Assembly (NCBI GenBank): GCA_951799405.1
Contig: OX637332.1
Location: 8,499,001-8,563,000, forward strand
DNA length: 64,000 nucleotides
Direction of reading: 5' to 3'
Source: Agapetus fuscipes
Taxonomy: Eukaryota; Arthropoda; Insecta; Trichoptera; Glossosomatidae
Position numbers and translations under genes: made by a program. Shown piece by piece: positions 20,201 through 31,349 of this stretch; the stretch's first letter is position 1; the number at the start of each line of letters is the position of its first letter. The notes beneath the pieces are model-generated. The model saw only the letters and a list, made by a program, of their open reading frames with translations, had not been told where the DNA came from and made no database searches.

Positions 20201-22503
20201 TAAATAAAAACCAATGTAAGCGTTAGTGAGGCCTAAGGTAATTGTTAGTAAGATTAGTGAATACAAGAAAACTATTTAATAGTGATAACTTAAAATATGA
20301 AAGAAAATATAGTTTTATAGGTACAATAAATGAAACAAAAATATTTTCATGCTAACTTTTCATTTCTACTTAAGTTTATCAATCTAGATTATTTAAAAAT
20401 CACATTTTTCAGTACAGTCGTTGAAAAATATACTCAGTATGCAATACAAATGGGATTTCACAGGTTAAAGCTCACAGTTAGACTGGTAGATCCACAATGA
20501 AATATTTAATACACTTATAATTATAACAACACCAGTACCACAAGTATAGATCAAATATGTAAAACTCAACCACTATGTAAATAGAAAGATGTACGGAAAC
20601 TAAAACAGCGCCTCTGGTGAGAATTATAATTTCCTCACATATATTGAGAAGTGATTGAGTTTCAAAGCAAAGATTTAACTTGGAGTAGAGTATATAAAAG
20701 AAGTTCCCAATTTTACAATTTCATTTAAAACGTGTTAGTTTTTATGCTTATGTGAAACAAACTAAAGATTTATTCAAAATAAGTTGGACTTAATAAGTAT
20801 GTTTATATAATACATCAGTTAATCCTTGTTTATCTCACAATCGAGGTATCTTCTGAGAAATTTGGTTACGACACCATAAAAAAATTGTCGAGAAAAAATG
20901 AAGTTTTTCATGGATGTTTCCTTTGACATACAAAGTTGTAGAGAAATCAAAGTTGGTAATCTGATATCTAATATTTTTTTCTGAAATCAGATAAGTATAT
21001 AGAAATACAGACATTAAGATTCTCTGCATTTCTATATACATATCTCACTTTTTACAAACATCCTAGATTTCCACCTTTGGCAATGAAAAATATTTTTTAA
21101 TTCATAAACATGTCAAACGACTGTCACTCCAGTTTAAATTCAATTTGAGATATTACAGAAAATTCCGGAAGCTCCAGCTCCACAAGACCATATCAACACA
21201 TCCAACCATCTGGCATTCGACAGCCATGTTTTTTGCGATCAAAATGACAATCAATTTTATATTAAGCATTTATAAACAAGTCTGAATTGGGAGTTCCACT
21301 ATTTTGAGGTAAATATTGTTTAATACTAATGGATCCTAAAATTACTGTAATACATGTTCAAGGTAGACGATGGAAAGATACAGTTATTGCTTTGAAATAT
21401 AACAGAGATGTTGAAGGCAGATTATTTTAATTTAAACAAAAATTGTTACTAAGCTCCTGAAAGCAGGAATCTTGTGTTTTTTCTAGATTTTTTGCATTTA
21501 AACACCATGATACTTGTCAGAGCCGTGGTTTTAAGGTTACAACGAGCCGCTTCTATATTTGAGTCGTAAAGAACGAAAGGTTATTATATTATCTATGATT
21601 TTTTTGGAAAATGAGCCAAATTTATAGAAACACAGACAGAAATTCTCTCTCGTTCCATATAAGAGTATTCATCTTATTAAAAAAAATCCAAGTTGTCGCC
21701 TTTATACCACAGTTATTATATTTTTTACTACTCTTTTATCACATAAGGTTTAGAGCATTTAAAAACCATGCCCTCGCCAGAACCATGGCAATATCCATCA
21801 GGTTATGGAAGGCCTTTATTTTATGTCTCTTTTACAATCCCCTTGCAACATATACATAAAACGCTCTCATAAATTAAATATTACATACGTCTTAGATTAT
21901 TTATATGGTCATAGAGTCTCTTTCCATAATGTGCTATAAAATTAAAAAGTGCCACATAGAACAAATGTAAGAACTTGTTTCATTAAAATGTAAATTTAAA
22001 ACTGTGGTTTTAAGTATATGTAAAACTAAGCATTGTGTACGTAAAAGCACACTAACGATGATAACACAATGAACCTGTTATTAAATATGAAATATCTTGA
22101 TACTTAGCGCCTTATTTAAATCAGCTGTTGGTTGATACAAAAAATAATGTAATACAGGCACAAAATAATAAAACAAATTAGTGTATTGCCCATTACTTGA
22201 GAAGTGAATTTTGAAAAAAGCTTGTGCTTCAGTCACATATTAAAATTATTCAAAATATTTTTCACTGTTTAAAGATCGCCTTAAACCATTCTATAGTACA
22301 TGAACCATGAAAGTAATGCACATTTTTTTTAAAGAAAAATCATCCTATCTATATTTTTCAATACTATTTTATATGCTATGGAAGTACAGTATCAAATTGT
22401 CAGCTTAAAAGTTAATATTGAAATCACTTAAAATAACATAAAAAAAAATGTACAGCACTTAAATATATATGTACATTTGTTTACTTATATTAAAGAACAA
22501 GTG
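20201..22503. other. AT-rich intergenic DNA
   Basis: No gene is supported. The open frames at 20835-21041 and 21611-21859 lack motifs. 20985-21060 and 21620-21690 share a weak similarity (TATAGAAATACAGACAT versus TATAGAAACACAGACAG), suggesting an old diverged duplication. Confidence 0.4.
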
Positions 22504-22722
22504 GACTGCTCCAAGGAAGAAGGAAGTACCTCCGAAATTGAGGTTTTTGACTTATTTCCATTTCTGAAGGTAACAAATCATTATCTTCATTCCAAGATGA
22601 CAGCCGTGTCTCTATCGTAAAAAATAGTTTATGCATTGAACTCCATGGAATAAATAACATTAAATTGTCTTTCCTGCAAAACTATATTTTTTGACTTAGT
22701 GCTGTCTTCCTTGGAGCAGTCG
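22504..22722. repeat. Inverted repeat, 16-bp arms
   Basis: GACTGCTCCAAGGAAG at 22504-22519 is exactly complementary to CTTCCTTGGAGCAGTC at 22707-22722. The spacer is about 187 bp. It could be a MITE or a stem in the 3' flank of the minus-strand gene. No second copy was seen in the window. Confidence 0.6.
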
Positions 22723-22872
22723 AAGTAGTCTCAGTGGCATAGCTTTTTAATTAGATGCCCCTAACAATGAACTGTTTTTAAAAATATTTGAATACAGAGA
22801 TGTGAAGTTGTGACAAGACAAGTGAAATAAATATAGAACAGAATCAAGGTAATTTGATAGGAGAAATAAATA

Positions 22873-23295
22873 CAGTAGGGCCTTGCTAATCCGAACAGAC
22901 CTTCGCGGATCATCAAGGTGTCCGTATTGTAGTTAGCAAAATTTTAATAAGTATCAAACTAGAACCAAAATCAGATTAAAGTAGTATTTTTTTTAATTAC
23001 TTTAATTACATATCGAAAGATACAGACAAGACACACTAGAGAAAAAATTGACATGCAAGAGTCATTGACTAATATTTCTGTTAAAAAACAGAAGTTTACA
23101 AAGAAGTACAAAAGTCTGAAATACTCTTCTGATGAATATTTTTGAAAGTGCCGTCTCTCAGTCGATAAAGTAATATAAATTTAAGGCTTAACAAATTTGA
23201 ACCACTTCAGAAGGTGAAACTCCGGGTCCAAATGTCCGTTTGGATTATCGTGATCACTGAATAATCTGAGGTCTGGATTATTGAGGCCGTACTAT
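22873..23295. mobile_element. pogo/Tigger-like MITE
   Basis: The ends are CAGTAGGGCCTTGCTAATCC (22873) and GGATTATTGAGGCCGTACTA (ending near 23293), imperfect inverted repeats of the CAGTAG..CC..TAATCCG type common to pogo-group elements, flanked by TA. The interior retains CCGTTTGGATTATCGTGATC. No transposase is present. Confidence 0.65.
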
Positions 23296-23608
23296 ACCAT
23301 ATTTTAATGAAATGGATACAACGAGAATCTAAATAAATGAAATGTGACTTGTTGGGGCATTCTTGTAACTGAAGCTAAAATTTCCAACTAAACCACTGAA
23401 TGATGATCTCTGTATTATAAAGAGTCATTTTTCTTATTATTAAGAGACAAGTATTTCATACTGTCATGTTGAACACATTAATAACACACTTTATTTATTT
23501 GTTCAAAATGTTTTGTTCATGATATTTTGTTTTGGTAAAAATGGCCAAAACTTATTCGATGGATGGACAGATGACATTAAAAAGAAAAGATCAAATAAAG
23601 AAAAGAAC

Positions 23609-23861
23609 AAAGGTAAAACTGAATAAGTAACATATAAAGCTAACATGGGTTTCTCAGATAAATGCACCTTGTTTCCTATTTTCTATTAGAGAAAACATAC
23701 AAAAAGTGACAAAATCTTGTATTTTGGCATGCGCTCTTCCTTACAATCATATGTTACATCTTATAATTATAATCATTTACTGTGAGAAGTTACACCCAAT
23801 AAAAATTTTATCCGCAGTTTTTCAAATCAGTGACTCAGCACTTATTCAGTTTTATCTTTAA
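23609..23861. mobile_element. MITE T
   Basis: Inverted ends AAAGGTAAAACTGAATAAGT (23609) and CACTTATTCAGTTTTATCTT (ending near 23859). The interior has AAGCTAACATGGGTTTCTCA and TTTTTCAAATCAGTGACTCA. Relatives lie at 39730, 61973 (partial) and 62612 (inverted). Confidence 0.75.
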
Positions 23862-24443
23862 GGTGGCGAAATATAATTTAAAAAATAGATTACAAGCAAA
23901 ATGATGGGCAATTTTAAATTGAATTCACAGTTAGTGAATTGAAACAAAAATGGCTTTAGATGTCATCTTAAAGCTGGATTTCTAATCAGAATGTAAATCA
24001 TGGTAATATTAAATTTCAGGCCAATCCATTTTTTGTAGAAATAAATCAAAGTATTAAAAGTCATTAAATTTATTTCATAACTTTTGCCATATGGGGATTT
24101 GGTCAATAAAATAAAATAAAAGAAAAACAAAGTAGCAGAATGCAATAAAATTTAAGTTGTTTTTACCAAAACAGAAAGTAAACTAATTTGGACCTTAGTT
24201 AAAAACTTATTTACTTAGTATTAAACATTGCAGAAATTCCATACCATCGTGTAAATAAAAAGAAATGAACTAAGCAATTATTATAACAGCATCCCTAGTG
24301 AGTGATTTAGTTTTATTTATCTTTTCTTTTCAAACGGTGGCGGAGAATTTACGCAATGTTTTATAATCGAGGTAAAGTTCTTTAAAATTTGGTCGCTGAT
24401 ACAAATAAAGTAAATAAATTTAATACCAGAAAGTGGCTTAAGT

Positions 24444-27400
24444 TTAAGGTAATGGATCATCAGACATAAAGCTGTTGGAGGATTGTTCTCTCTCCAAGCG
24501 GCTGATGCGTTGACGAAGATACATCATTCTGAAAGAAATATACATAATAATTAAGAAAAGAAAACATTAAAAAGATCAACCGGAAACTTTATAATTATTT
24601 GAATTTTTAAGATTAAACAATATCTACAATGGAGATCATTTTCTTCTTTTTGTGTCCTGTCAGATAACATAAGAATAGAATTCTTGGTGCTGGGTGGCAC
24701 TGAACTGCTCCTCCACAGTCCTCAATCCCGTCCAGCCCCCGATGTTCATCAGTCAGGAAACTCGTCGCCTCCCAACACCTCGTTAACCCTTTATTTTTTT
24801 GCTGATCAGATGCAACAATATGTTCTCCTCTCCTCTTAGCTTCTGGCTTTGACATTGGTCAGTAACTCAATCGTTTCAAGCTCTGTGAAAAACATTTGTG
24901 TTGCTGTAAAGCAATGCAGACAATTTTATTGGGTTGCGACTATCTGTTGCAGAGTGAGCACGAAGACATGCCTGGCTTGAAGGAGCAGCGATACCCAAGC
25001 AAGGAAGCTTGAAAAGAATGCAACAAAAACATTTCAGCTGCTTCAAAAGATCTTCAAGGATGACTACATTTTAAGGTCACATGCCAAGTGTTTTCATATT
25101 TGATTAACTATTTGATTCTGCCGTAGTTCTATACGACTCATTTGTAATGTTGACAATAATTAACCTAGAAGATTTTGCAATATGCATCGATAGTGGGAAG
25201 ACCCAGACTGAGGTGGGAGGACGGAGTGAGAGGGGATGCAGCTTAATTTCTCCAGGAGACAAGTTGGAAGCCAGCCACTGAGGACAGGAGGCGCTGGAGG
25301 CGAATGAGAGCTATGGGCTGTAACGCCATCGGTAGAAGAACTGTTATGTGAAAATGAACTTTGATACAATACCTTTGATCTTGAAGTGTGGTGCTAATTT
25401 CTTTCTGCCTAACGATGGAGCGAGCGTCTTTGAGCTGCACTGATACATGGCTAAGGTTATTTTGAAGGATACTGGCTTCTTCAGTGAATTTTTCAGCCTG
25501 CAATAGAAAAAAAAAAACACTTAACTTGTTTTTAAATCACAGTGTCACCAACAAACTATACTCCAAACTTGGCCAATGCAGAAGACAATATAGTTACTAA
25601 TGAACTACAATCAAAATGAAAAAAAAAAAAATGCTTTTGTTAAGAGGATGCTTTGGCTTTGTTCTGATGTTAAATAAAAAAAGGGTGACATTGGCAAAGT
25701 AAACCATCTTCTACATCATGGGTGATCCTATAACCTATAAGTTAAGGAAAATAGACAAAAAAATACATTTTAACAATTAACAAATAGACTCTAAAAGAAA
25801 ATGGTATGTTGGGTGACACTCCTTGTGGAACTGTTGCTAAATACACAAGGTTACACATCATAAAGATCATACAAAAAGTAATTGCTTACTAAGGTTTGCA
25901 GGACTTGGGACGGCCAGCCAGTGGTATGCCGTGTAAGATCTTCTCGGTAGTTCCAAGCCAGGCTGGTCGACAGCTGAGGGTGAACTGCCACCGTTTCCAC
26001 TAAAAGAAATTGAAAAAAAAATAACAAAACAAAAGTTGTTTTACATTACGCAGAAGAAGTGTACAAACAAAACTGAACTATCAATTGGACTTGGAGAAAA
26101 ATACTGTAAAATGCAGTGATGAAACCTCAATAAAAGTAAGGCAAATAGTTTTGCCATAGTGACAAAAAAAAAATCACAGAGTAGATTTTTACTGATCTGT
26201 ACCCTTAGTACGAGTTGCAAAACTTGAGTAAAGTAAAGTTTATGGAAAGTATTAAATAGTGATTTTCTCCAAAATCTGCCGTTTTTGTTTTTTACACTTT
26301 ATGGTCTTAGCAAAAGAGTTACCGTGATGAAAAAAATCAAGTTCAAAGAAACAAAAAGGGCAGATTTTGGGGAAAACCAATCTTTAATACTTGCCGTAAA
26401 CTTTACTTTACTCAAATTTTGCAACTTGTACTCAGGGTACTGATGAGATTTTAAGCTACAGAAGACATTTAAATGAAAAGCATGCAGGTAATTGTGTAAT
26501 GCAAATAAGCTGCACATATAGTGAAATATTAAACCGCGTTGTAACAGGAAGGGTCGCACAAGCAATACTTGCAGGTACATTAATTTTGGGTTAAAGAAAA
26601 TACAGTAAAGGTTTCTCAGTCTCTACAAGAAATGAGAACCGGCTTCTTCGGGAGCTGGGGAACTCCCACTACAAGTGAAGTGGTACGCACATTAGCAAAG
26701 AATTGTGCTCTGAATTATTTGGTCTTTAATATATCAGCGATGTGGTCTGAAAATCTGGTCTTCGACGAACTGGAAAAAATCCATATGGCTGCCTACCCAT
26801 GCTTGTGATGTTGAGCATAACTAATCTACAAATATAGTGTGACTTGTTGCCGCATTCTCCCTGAAGAGGTCACATGTGGCGAGTGGAACCTATTTATTTT
26901 TTCCAAGTAAGTACGTCAACCACTTCAGCTTAATTGGGGCTTTCCCAGCTCCCGAGGGTGCTGGAACTCATTTCTTGTGAAGGCTGAGTAAATCTTGCTC
27001 GTATTTTATTTTGGGTTGAAATAAGCGCCAAAACGGGAAATCATTTCTGACACCCTTGACGGGATTCAAGCCCCAGCTATCGAGCTATTGACCATATAAT
27101 TTATATAATAATCTTGGCACTTTACATCTTCCTGCAAGAGGGTTGTCTGGTAATCGGTTGTAAGCGACATTAGCATTTCCTTGGATGCTTGGTGTGAGGC
27201 TGGAGACAAACTCTGCTGGACGCTCAACATCAGGGCAAGGAACAGCAGCTGCTGAAATAAGCACACATGTGATGTGAATCTATGGTAAATATAATAAACA
27301 CTCAGTAAGGTAATAGTAGTTGTTTAAGAGTAATTTGTACAATTTAACAATTATTGTTCATAATGAGGTGCATATGGATTGGCATAGAAAAATTGTGACG

Positions 27401-30400
27401 TCACATGACTGGGTTTCTAGGGAAAAGGTAAACAATAATTTTGGAATTAATTACTTAGGATTATAGTCCCATACACCTGTGATGTTTATCTGCTGAAAAA
27501 AATGTTCTGCATTAAATAAATTCAGTCCACTCATCATATGATTTCAGCTAATGAGGTCAGAAAATTGAAAAGAGCGCAAAAATAAGCCTCGTAATTTGGC
27601 CAGATTACTTCCAAATCTGCATGCTAGAGGTGCTAATCACTCATCCAAACAAACATTTTATCTGCAAAATCCTTTGGAGGTTAAATTCTAAGCACACTAT
27701 TGCACGTTGTAAGCACGTCGTTTTAATAAAAAAATAGAAAGCACATCTACTAAATTGATTGAATCAGAAAAATAATTAAAATAGTATACAACTTTGCTAG
27801 GGTTGAATAAAATAAAAAATATTTTATTAAAGCGATTTCAATTTTCATATAGGAGTCCAGATTGGAGTAGGTACATTATATACAAGAAATTCAGCTTTTA
27901 AAAGTAATTTCACAACAATAAATATTTTCTACAATTAATATCATTTAATAATGTGTATTTCTAAAAAAATAATAGATTAGTAGTGTCATCTTTGACTGGC
28001 GAAATGCTGTAAGCTAGCAAAAATTCCCTGATTATTGGAATTTTTTATGGGTGACATCACATAGCGAAGGGATATCTTGAATGCTCAGACCCCATTGAAT
28101 GTGTTTCACAACTCATCCAGAACTTTGCCTCATGCAAAATATTCTGCCTTGCCTTTTTTAAGTAACTTCCACATGCTAGCAACCTGAATAAGATTTTAGA
28201 AAACCACAAGATTAAAGTTGGAAAATGCCTTCAAGTATTGTCTAAGATTGCTTTAATTTAGCTCGCCTGCAATATATTAAGAAAAATTGCTATGCCATTG
28301 ATATTTAAAATACACGCTGCCAAATCTAGCTAGAGCAGGTTACAATTGCTTACACTACATGTATGTAACTTAAACACGTGCCTCATCAATAATATTTCTC
28401 ACATAATTTTATGAATTCCACTAACTTCATAAACTATGATATTATTTCTTCAACAAACGTCTCATTAATGCCAAAAAACTTCTTAAAGCTTAAAAATACG
28501 CCTGCTATCTTTTACATAATAATAGTTTTTTTCAGACTGTGTAGCCGTGGTCTGGTTGGTTTTATTCCAAGCAGTTTTATCCATAGGCTTCGATGGGCAT
28601 TAGCAATGGTTAGCCAGTTTTGTCCATAGGCTTTGATGCGCATTAGCAATGTTTAGACAGGCGCTTCGATCTTTTCAGCCTCTGAGTCCGAAAAATTTTT
28701 ATTAGTATGGTAACTACCGGCAGCGAAAGCTTTAATCTACAATTTATGCTATCTTTTAGTTTATTTAAAAGCAATATAACTATTCTTCAGGTGAATCTAT
28801 TTTAATAACTATTAAAAAAAAAACATTTTAAGTTGACCACTGAGGACAGTAGGAGGTGGAGGCAAATGTTTCAGGAGGCCAAGGAGATATTTCTCGCCCA
28901 TATGGGCTATAGCAACAGCGGAAGATGCAAAAAATGACAGCAAAAGTTCATTGAGCCTCATCGCATTTAGATCTTTCTTGATAAATTGGCGTTGATTAGC
29001 AACGAGTATGCAGCGTGCTCTTGAGGCGTGATTGACAGAAAAACAACGCTCACACAATAATTGTCCATCAAGCTATCACCCTCTTATAATTGCAACTTGG
29101 ATTTGCAAGCAGACAAGCAACGGTGGTTAAAAAAACATTGTCATCGGGATTAAAAGTGCATCTCAAAACAGAAAAAAAATAAGTTTTTTAGTTGTGACTT
29201 ACTATTTACTATACTTACGCAGCAAATAAATAAGTATTGAAATATTTTACCTTCAGTAATAGTCGCTGTAGCAGTTCTGGGCTTCCTTTCTGCATTATCA
29301 GCTGTATAATTGTTTACACTAGTCCGGTTCAATCCCACACCATCCTCAGCAGTTTTATCTATCTTCTGTCCTTTATCAACCTTTTCTGACCAAGACGATC
29401 TGGTAGACTTATCTGTTCTATCTAATTTTCTACTGGATCTATCAGACGATTTGTCTGGTTTATCTGATGCTTCTAATCTATCAGCCCTCTCTGTTGATCT
29501 GTCCATAGACCTTTCAGACTTTTCACATTTATCAGACTTTTCTACCCTCTCAGTTGAGCGTTCAGACTTCTCATTTCTCTCTTGCGACCTATCGAACCTT
29601 TCCATTGATCTATCTGATCGCCTGTTAGATCTGTCAGATCGTCCTGATCTGTCAGACTGTCTAGACCTTGAAGATCTTTCATTTCTTCTAGAAGATCTGT
29701 CTGTCCGTTTCGACTTGTCGTATCTATGAGATGTTTCTTGTCTATCTGATGACCTATTGACTCTATCAGATCTCGATGATCGGTCTGATCTTCCAGATCT
29801 TTCTGATCTACTAGACCTCTCAGATCTTTCATGGTTTTCATTAGGTCGGCTGCTTGGTCTTTTGTCTGGAACACAATTAAGAACAAAGGTGTAATAAATT
29901 TCAACTATTATACACAAGAATAAACATATCATTCAAAAGTGATTAATATTTTTTCTTCTTTATGAATTATTCTTAGAAGATGTTTTCTTTTAGCTATCTT
30001 TGATACATGTTCAAGGATTTTGGAGCGAGATATTTACAAGAGATGATGTCATCTATTTGGTCATCTATAAAACAGTAGAATCCAGTTGACACCTTGGTGG
30101 TTACTTATCATTTGATGGGAAAAAAGTATGCATTCAAAGGAACCTTTTCTTATTTATATACAAATTTCCATAAATAACAAAAAATGTTTGAGTTATCTAA
30201 CCTGCAGGTGAGTAACTATTTGGCATTTGTTGTGGTTTCTCCCATTGTGACACTTCGCTCACGGTGTTGTAGTAATACTTCTTTCCGGAAGAGCTGAAAT
30301 GCTCCGTCCAATCGCAGTCAACGCGATTTTGACTCCAATCACGCCAATCTTGCTTTTTATCACCATCTGTAAGACATATGCCATGGTATTACATTGTATG

Positions 30401-30781
30401 GTATTATTGCTGAAAATAATGTTTAAGAAAATACAAAATTTGAAGGTAATTCAAAAAGGTTGACTTGACTTTAAACGGTTTGTAGTCTAGTGAGTAATGC
30501 TACAAATTTGTAAAAGAAAGGTTATCCAGTGGAGCACAACAAATTATCATAGAACTTTCTAAATATGTGCTTCGCTGGGTTGAAAAGTTTATGTGCCATT
30601 ACTAAAAAGCCAGTCGCGAAAGTAAAGAATAATCTTCTGAGGTATGATTTGCACGAAAACAGCATCCACAAAAAATTAATCATTCTGTATTTTATCTCTT
30701 TGACTTACCAGCATAAGGGAAGTGATTTTGTTGGGGTCGAGGACATCGAAGATAATCTCTCGCAGGAGGTGGGGACTCCAT
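24444..30781 (-). CDS. WAC: WAC orthologue (WW domain adaptor with coiled coil)
   Basis: Seven coding exons on the minus strand: 30781-30709, 30366-30202, 29865-29251, 27251-27126, 25999-25890, 25497-25373 and 24528-24444. All have GT-AG borders and compatible phases; together 1299 nt, 432 residues. The WW domain is at residues 44-69 ([16 protein letters not shown] ... VSQWEKP, both signature Trp present), very close to vertebrate WAC. Residues 80-270 are an expanded S/R/D/E-rich segment absent from vertebrate WAC. The C-terminus has the WAC signature ([11 protein letters not shown], then [40 protein letters not shown]) and is predicted coiled coil. WAC is nuclear; in mammals it binds RNF20/40 and RNA polymerase II to promote H2B monoubiquitination, and it has roles in mTORC1 control. 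Drosophila calls it wacky. The start Met is inferred: an in-frame stop lies five codons upstream, but further 5' exons cannot be excluded. Introns hold SINE and LINE debris. Confidence 0.88.
24529..25372. other. WAC last intron, with LINE remnant
   Basis: 25175-25340 (plus) reads [13 protein letters not shown] then [17 protein letters not shown], the C-terminal pattern of an endonuclease/RT LINE. Similar scraps lie at 28835 and 30910. The rest of the intron shows nothing. Confidence 0.5.
25683..25760 (-). mobile_element. LT-family fragment
   Basis: GGGTGACATTGGCAAAGTAA followed by ACCTATAAGTTAAGGA is the central part of the LT 3' end on the minus strand, inside a WAC intron. Confidence 0.6.
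26000..27125. other. WAC intron between the exons at 25999 and 27126
   Basis: It contains SINE B sequence at about 26620-26695 (plus) and 26800-27095 (minus). An imperfect inverted pair of about 75 bp surrounds 26245-26420: TTGCAAAACTTGAGTAAAGT at 26215 against ACTTTACTCAAATTTTGCAA at 26403. Confidence 0.55.
26800..27095 (-). mobile_element. SINE B
   Basis: The reverse complement carries the tRNA-like head (plus-strand GCTATCGAGCTATTGACC at 27077) and the body with CACCCTTGACGGGATTCAAG, GGGAAATCATTTCTGACACC and CCCAGCTCCCGAGGGTGCTG. It ends 31 bp from a WAC exon. Confidence 0.75.
27252..29250. other. Large WAC intron
   Basis: Contents: a tandem duplication with a period of about 44 bp at 28573-28658 (TCCATAGGCTTCGATGGGCA and TCCATAGGCTTTGATGCGCA); a LINE C-terminal scrap at 28835-28945; and a SINE A 3'-tail scrap at 29005-29060 (GTGCTCTTGAGGCGTGATTG). 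Otherwise AT-rich with no recognised feature. Confidence 0.5.
30480..30690 (+). mobile_element. SINE A, diverged, in the first WAC intron
   Basis: It retains TTTGTAGTCTAGTGAGTAAT (box A region), TGCTTCGCTGGGTTGAAAAG and a tail GAGGTATGATTTGCACG. It lies just 18 bp from the donor of the first coding exon. Confidence 0.7.
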
Positions 30782-30909
30782 GTCAAAGACGGTTTAACAG
30801 AATACGTAAACTGAAATACAAATGCAGTCAAATCATTGTAGATTCATCCTCAGAATACAAACTTAACACATTTAAGGAAAATTGGTAAATTTGTTGACTG
30901 AAAGTTATA

Positions 30910-31080
30910 TGAATGGAAACCCAGACTGAGATGGAAGGAGAAGTGGGGAAGGATGAGACTCAGCTTTTACAAGTTGGGAACTAAACAGCGGCATTGGAGG
31001 ACAGGCGAAATTGGAGACAAAGGTTGAAGTAGGACAAGGCCTACAAGACCTAATTCATAGGTTGTAGTGGCATTGAAGAA
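30910..31080 (+). pseudogene. LINE C-terminal scrap
   Basis: ACCCAGACTGAGATGGAAGG is followed by text matching 25190-25340. The RLRWKEKWG...WRTGEIGDKG-type reading is broken. It lies between WAC and the next gene. Confidence 0.5.
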
Positions 31081-31349
31081 GGAGAAAGATATATGAAAGC
31101 ATGATAGCAATTTTTCTGACCAATTCAAAGGCGACTCAAATATAGTTTTAAAGTGTACAGTGATGATTTTAAGTGTTTTTTTTTACTTCAGATCATCAAA
31201 GTTAGTGTGAATTAAGTTAATTAAGAGAAGTTAGAAATTAAGGAGATGGGAGTAGCAGCAACATGAAAATGTGGTTTTTTTGGCACATAACGACCAAATG
31301 AAGGTGTTTTTAAGGTTAACGACTAACGGAGGGTTAATCAAGTTTGCAG

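Noticed and set aside
22440..22500. Possible polyadenylation or micro-RNA hairpin near 22440-22500
   Set aside because: Only AT-rich low-complexity pairing; no stable stem of miRNA shape was seen.
29310..29729. 139-codon plus-strand open frame rich in DLSDLS
   Set aside because: It is the antisense of the SR/DR-rich WAC exon; the repeated codons keep the opposite strand open.
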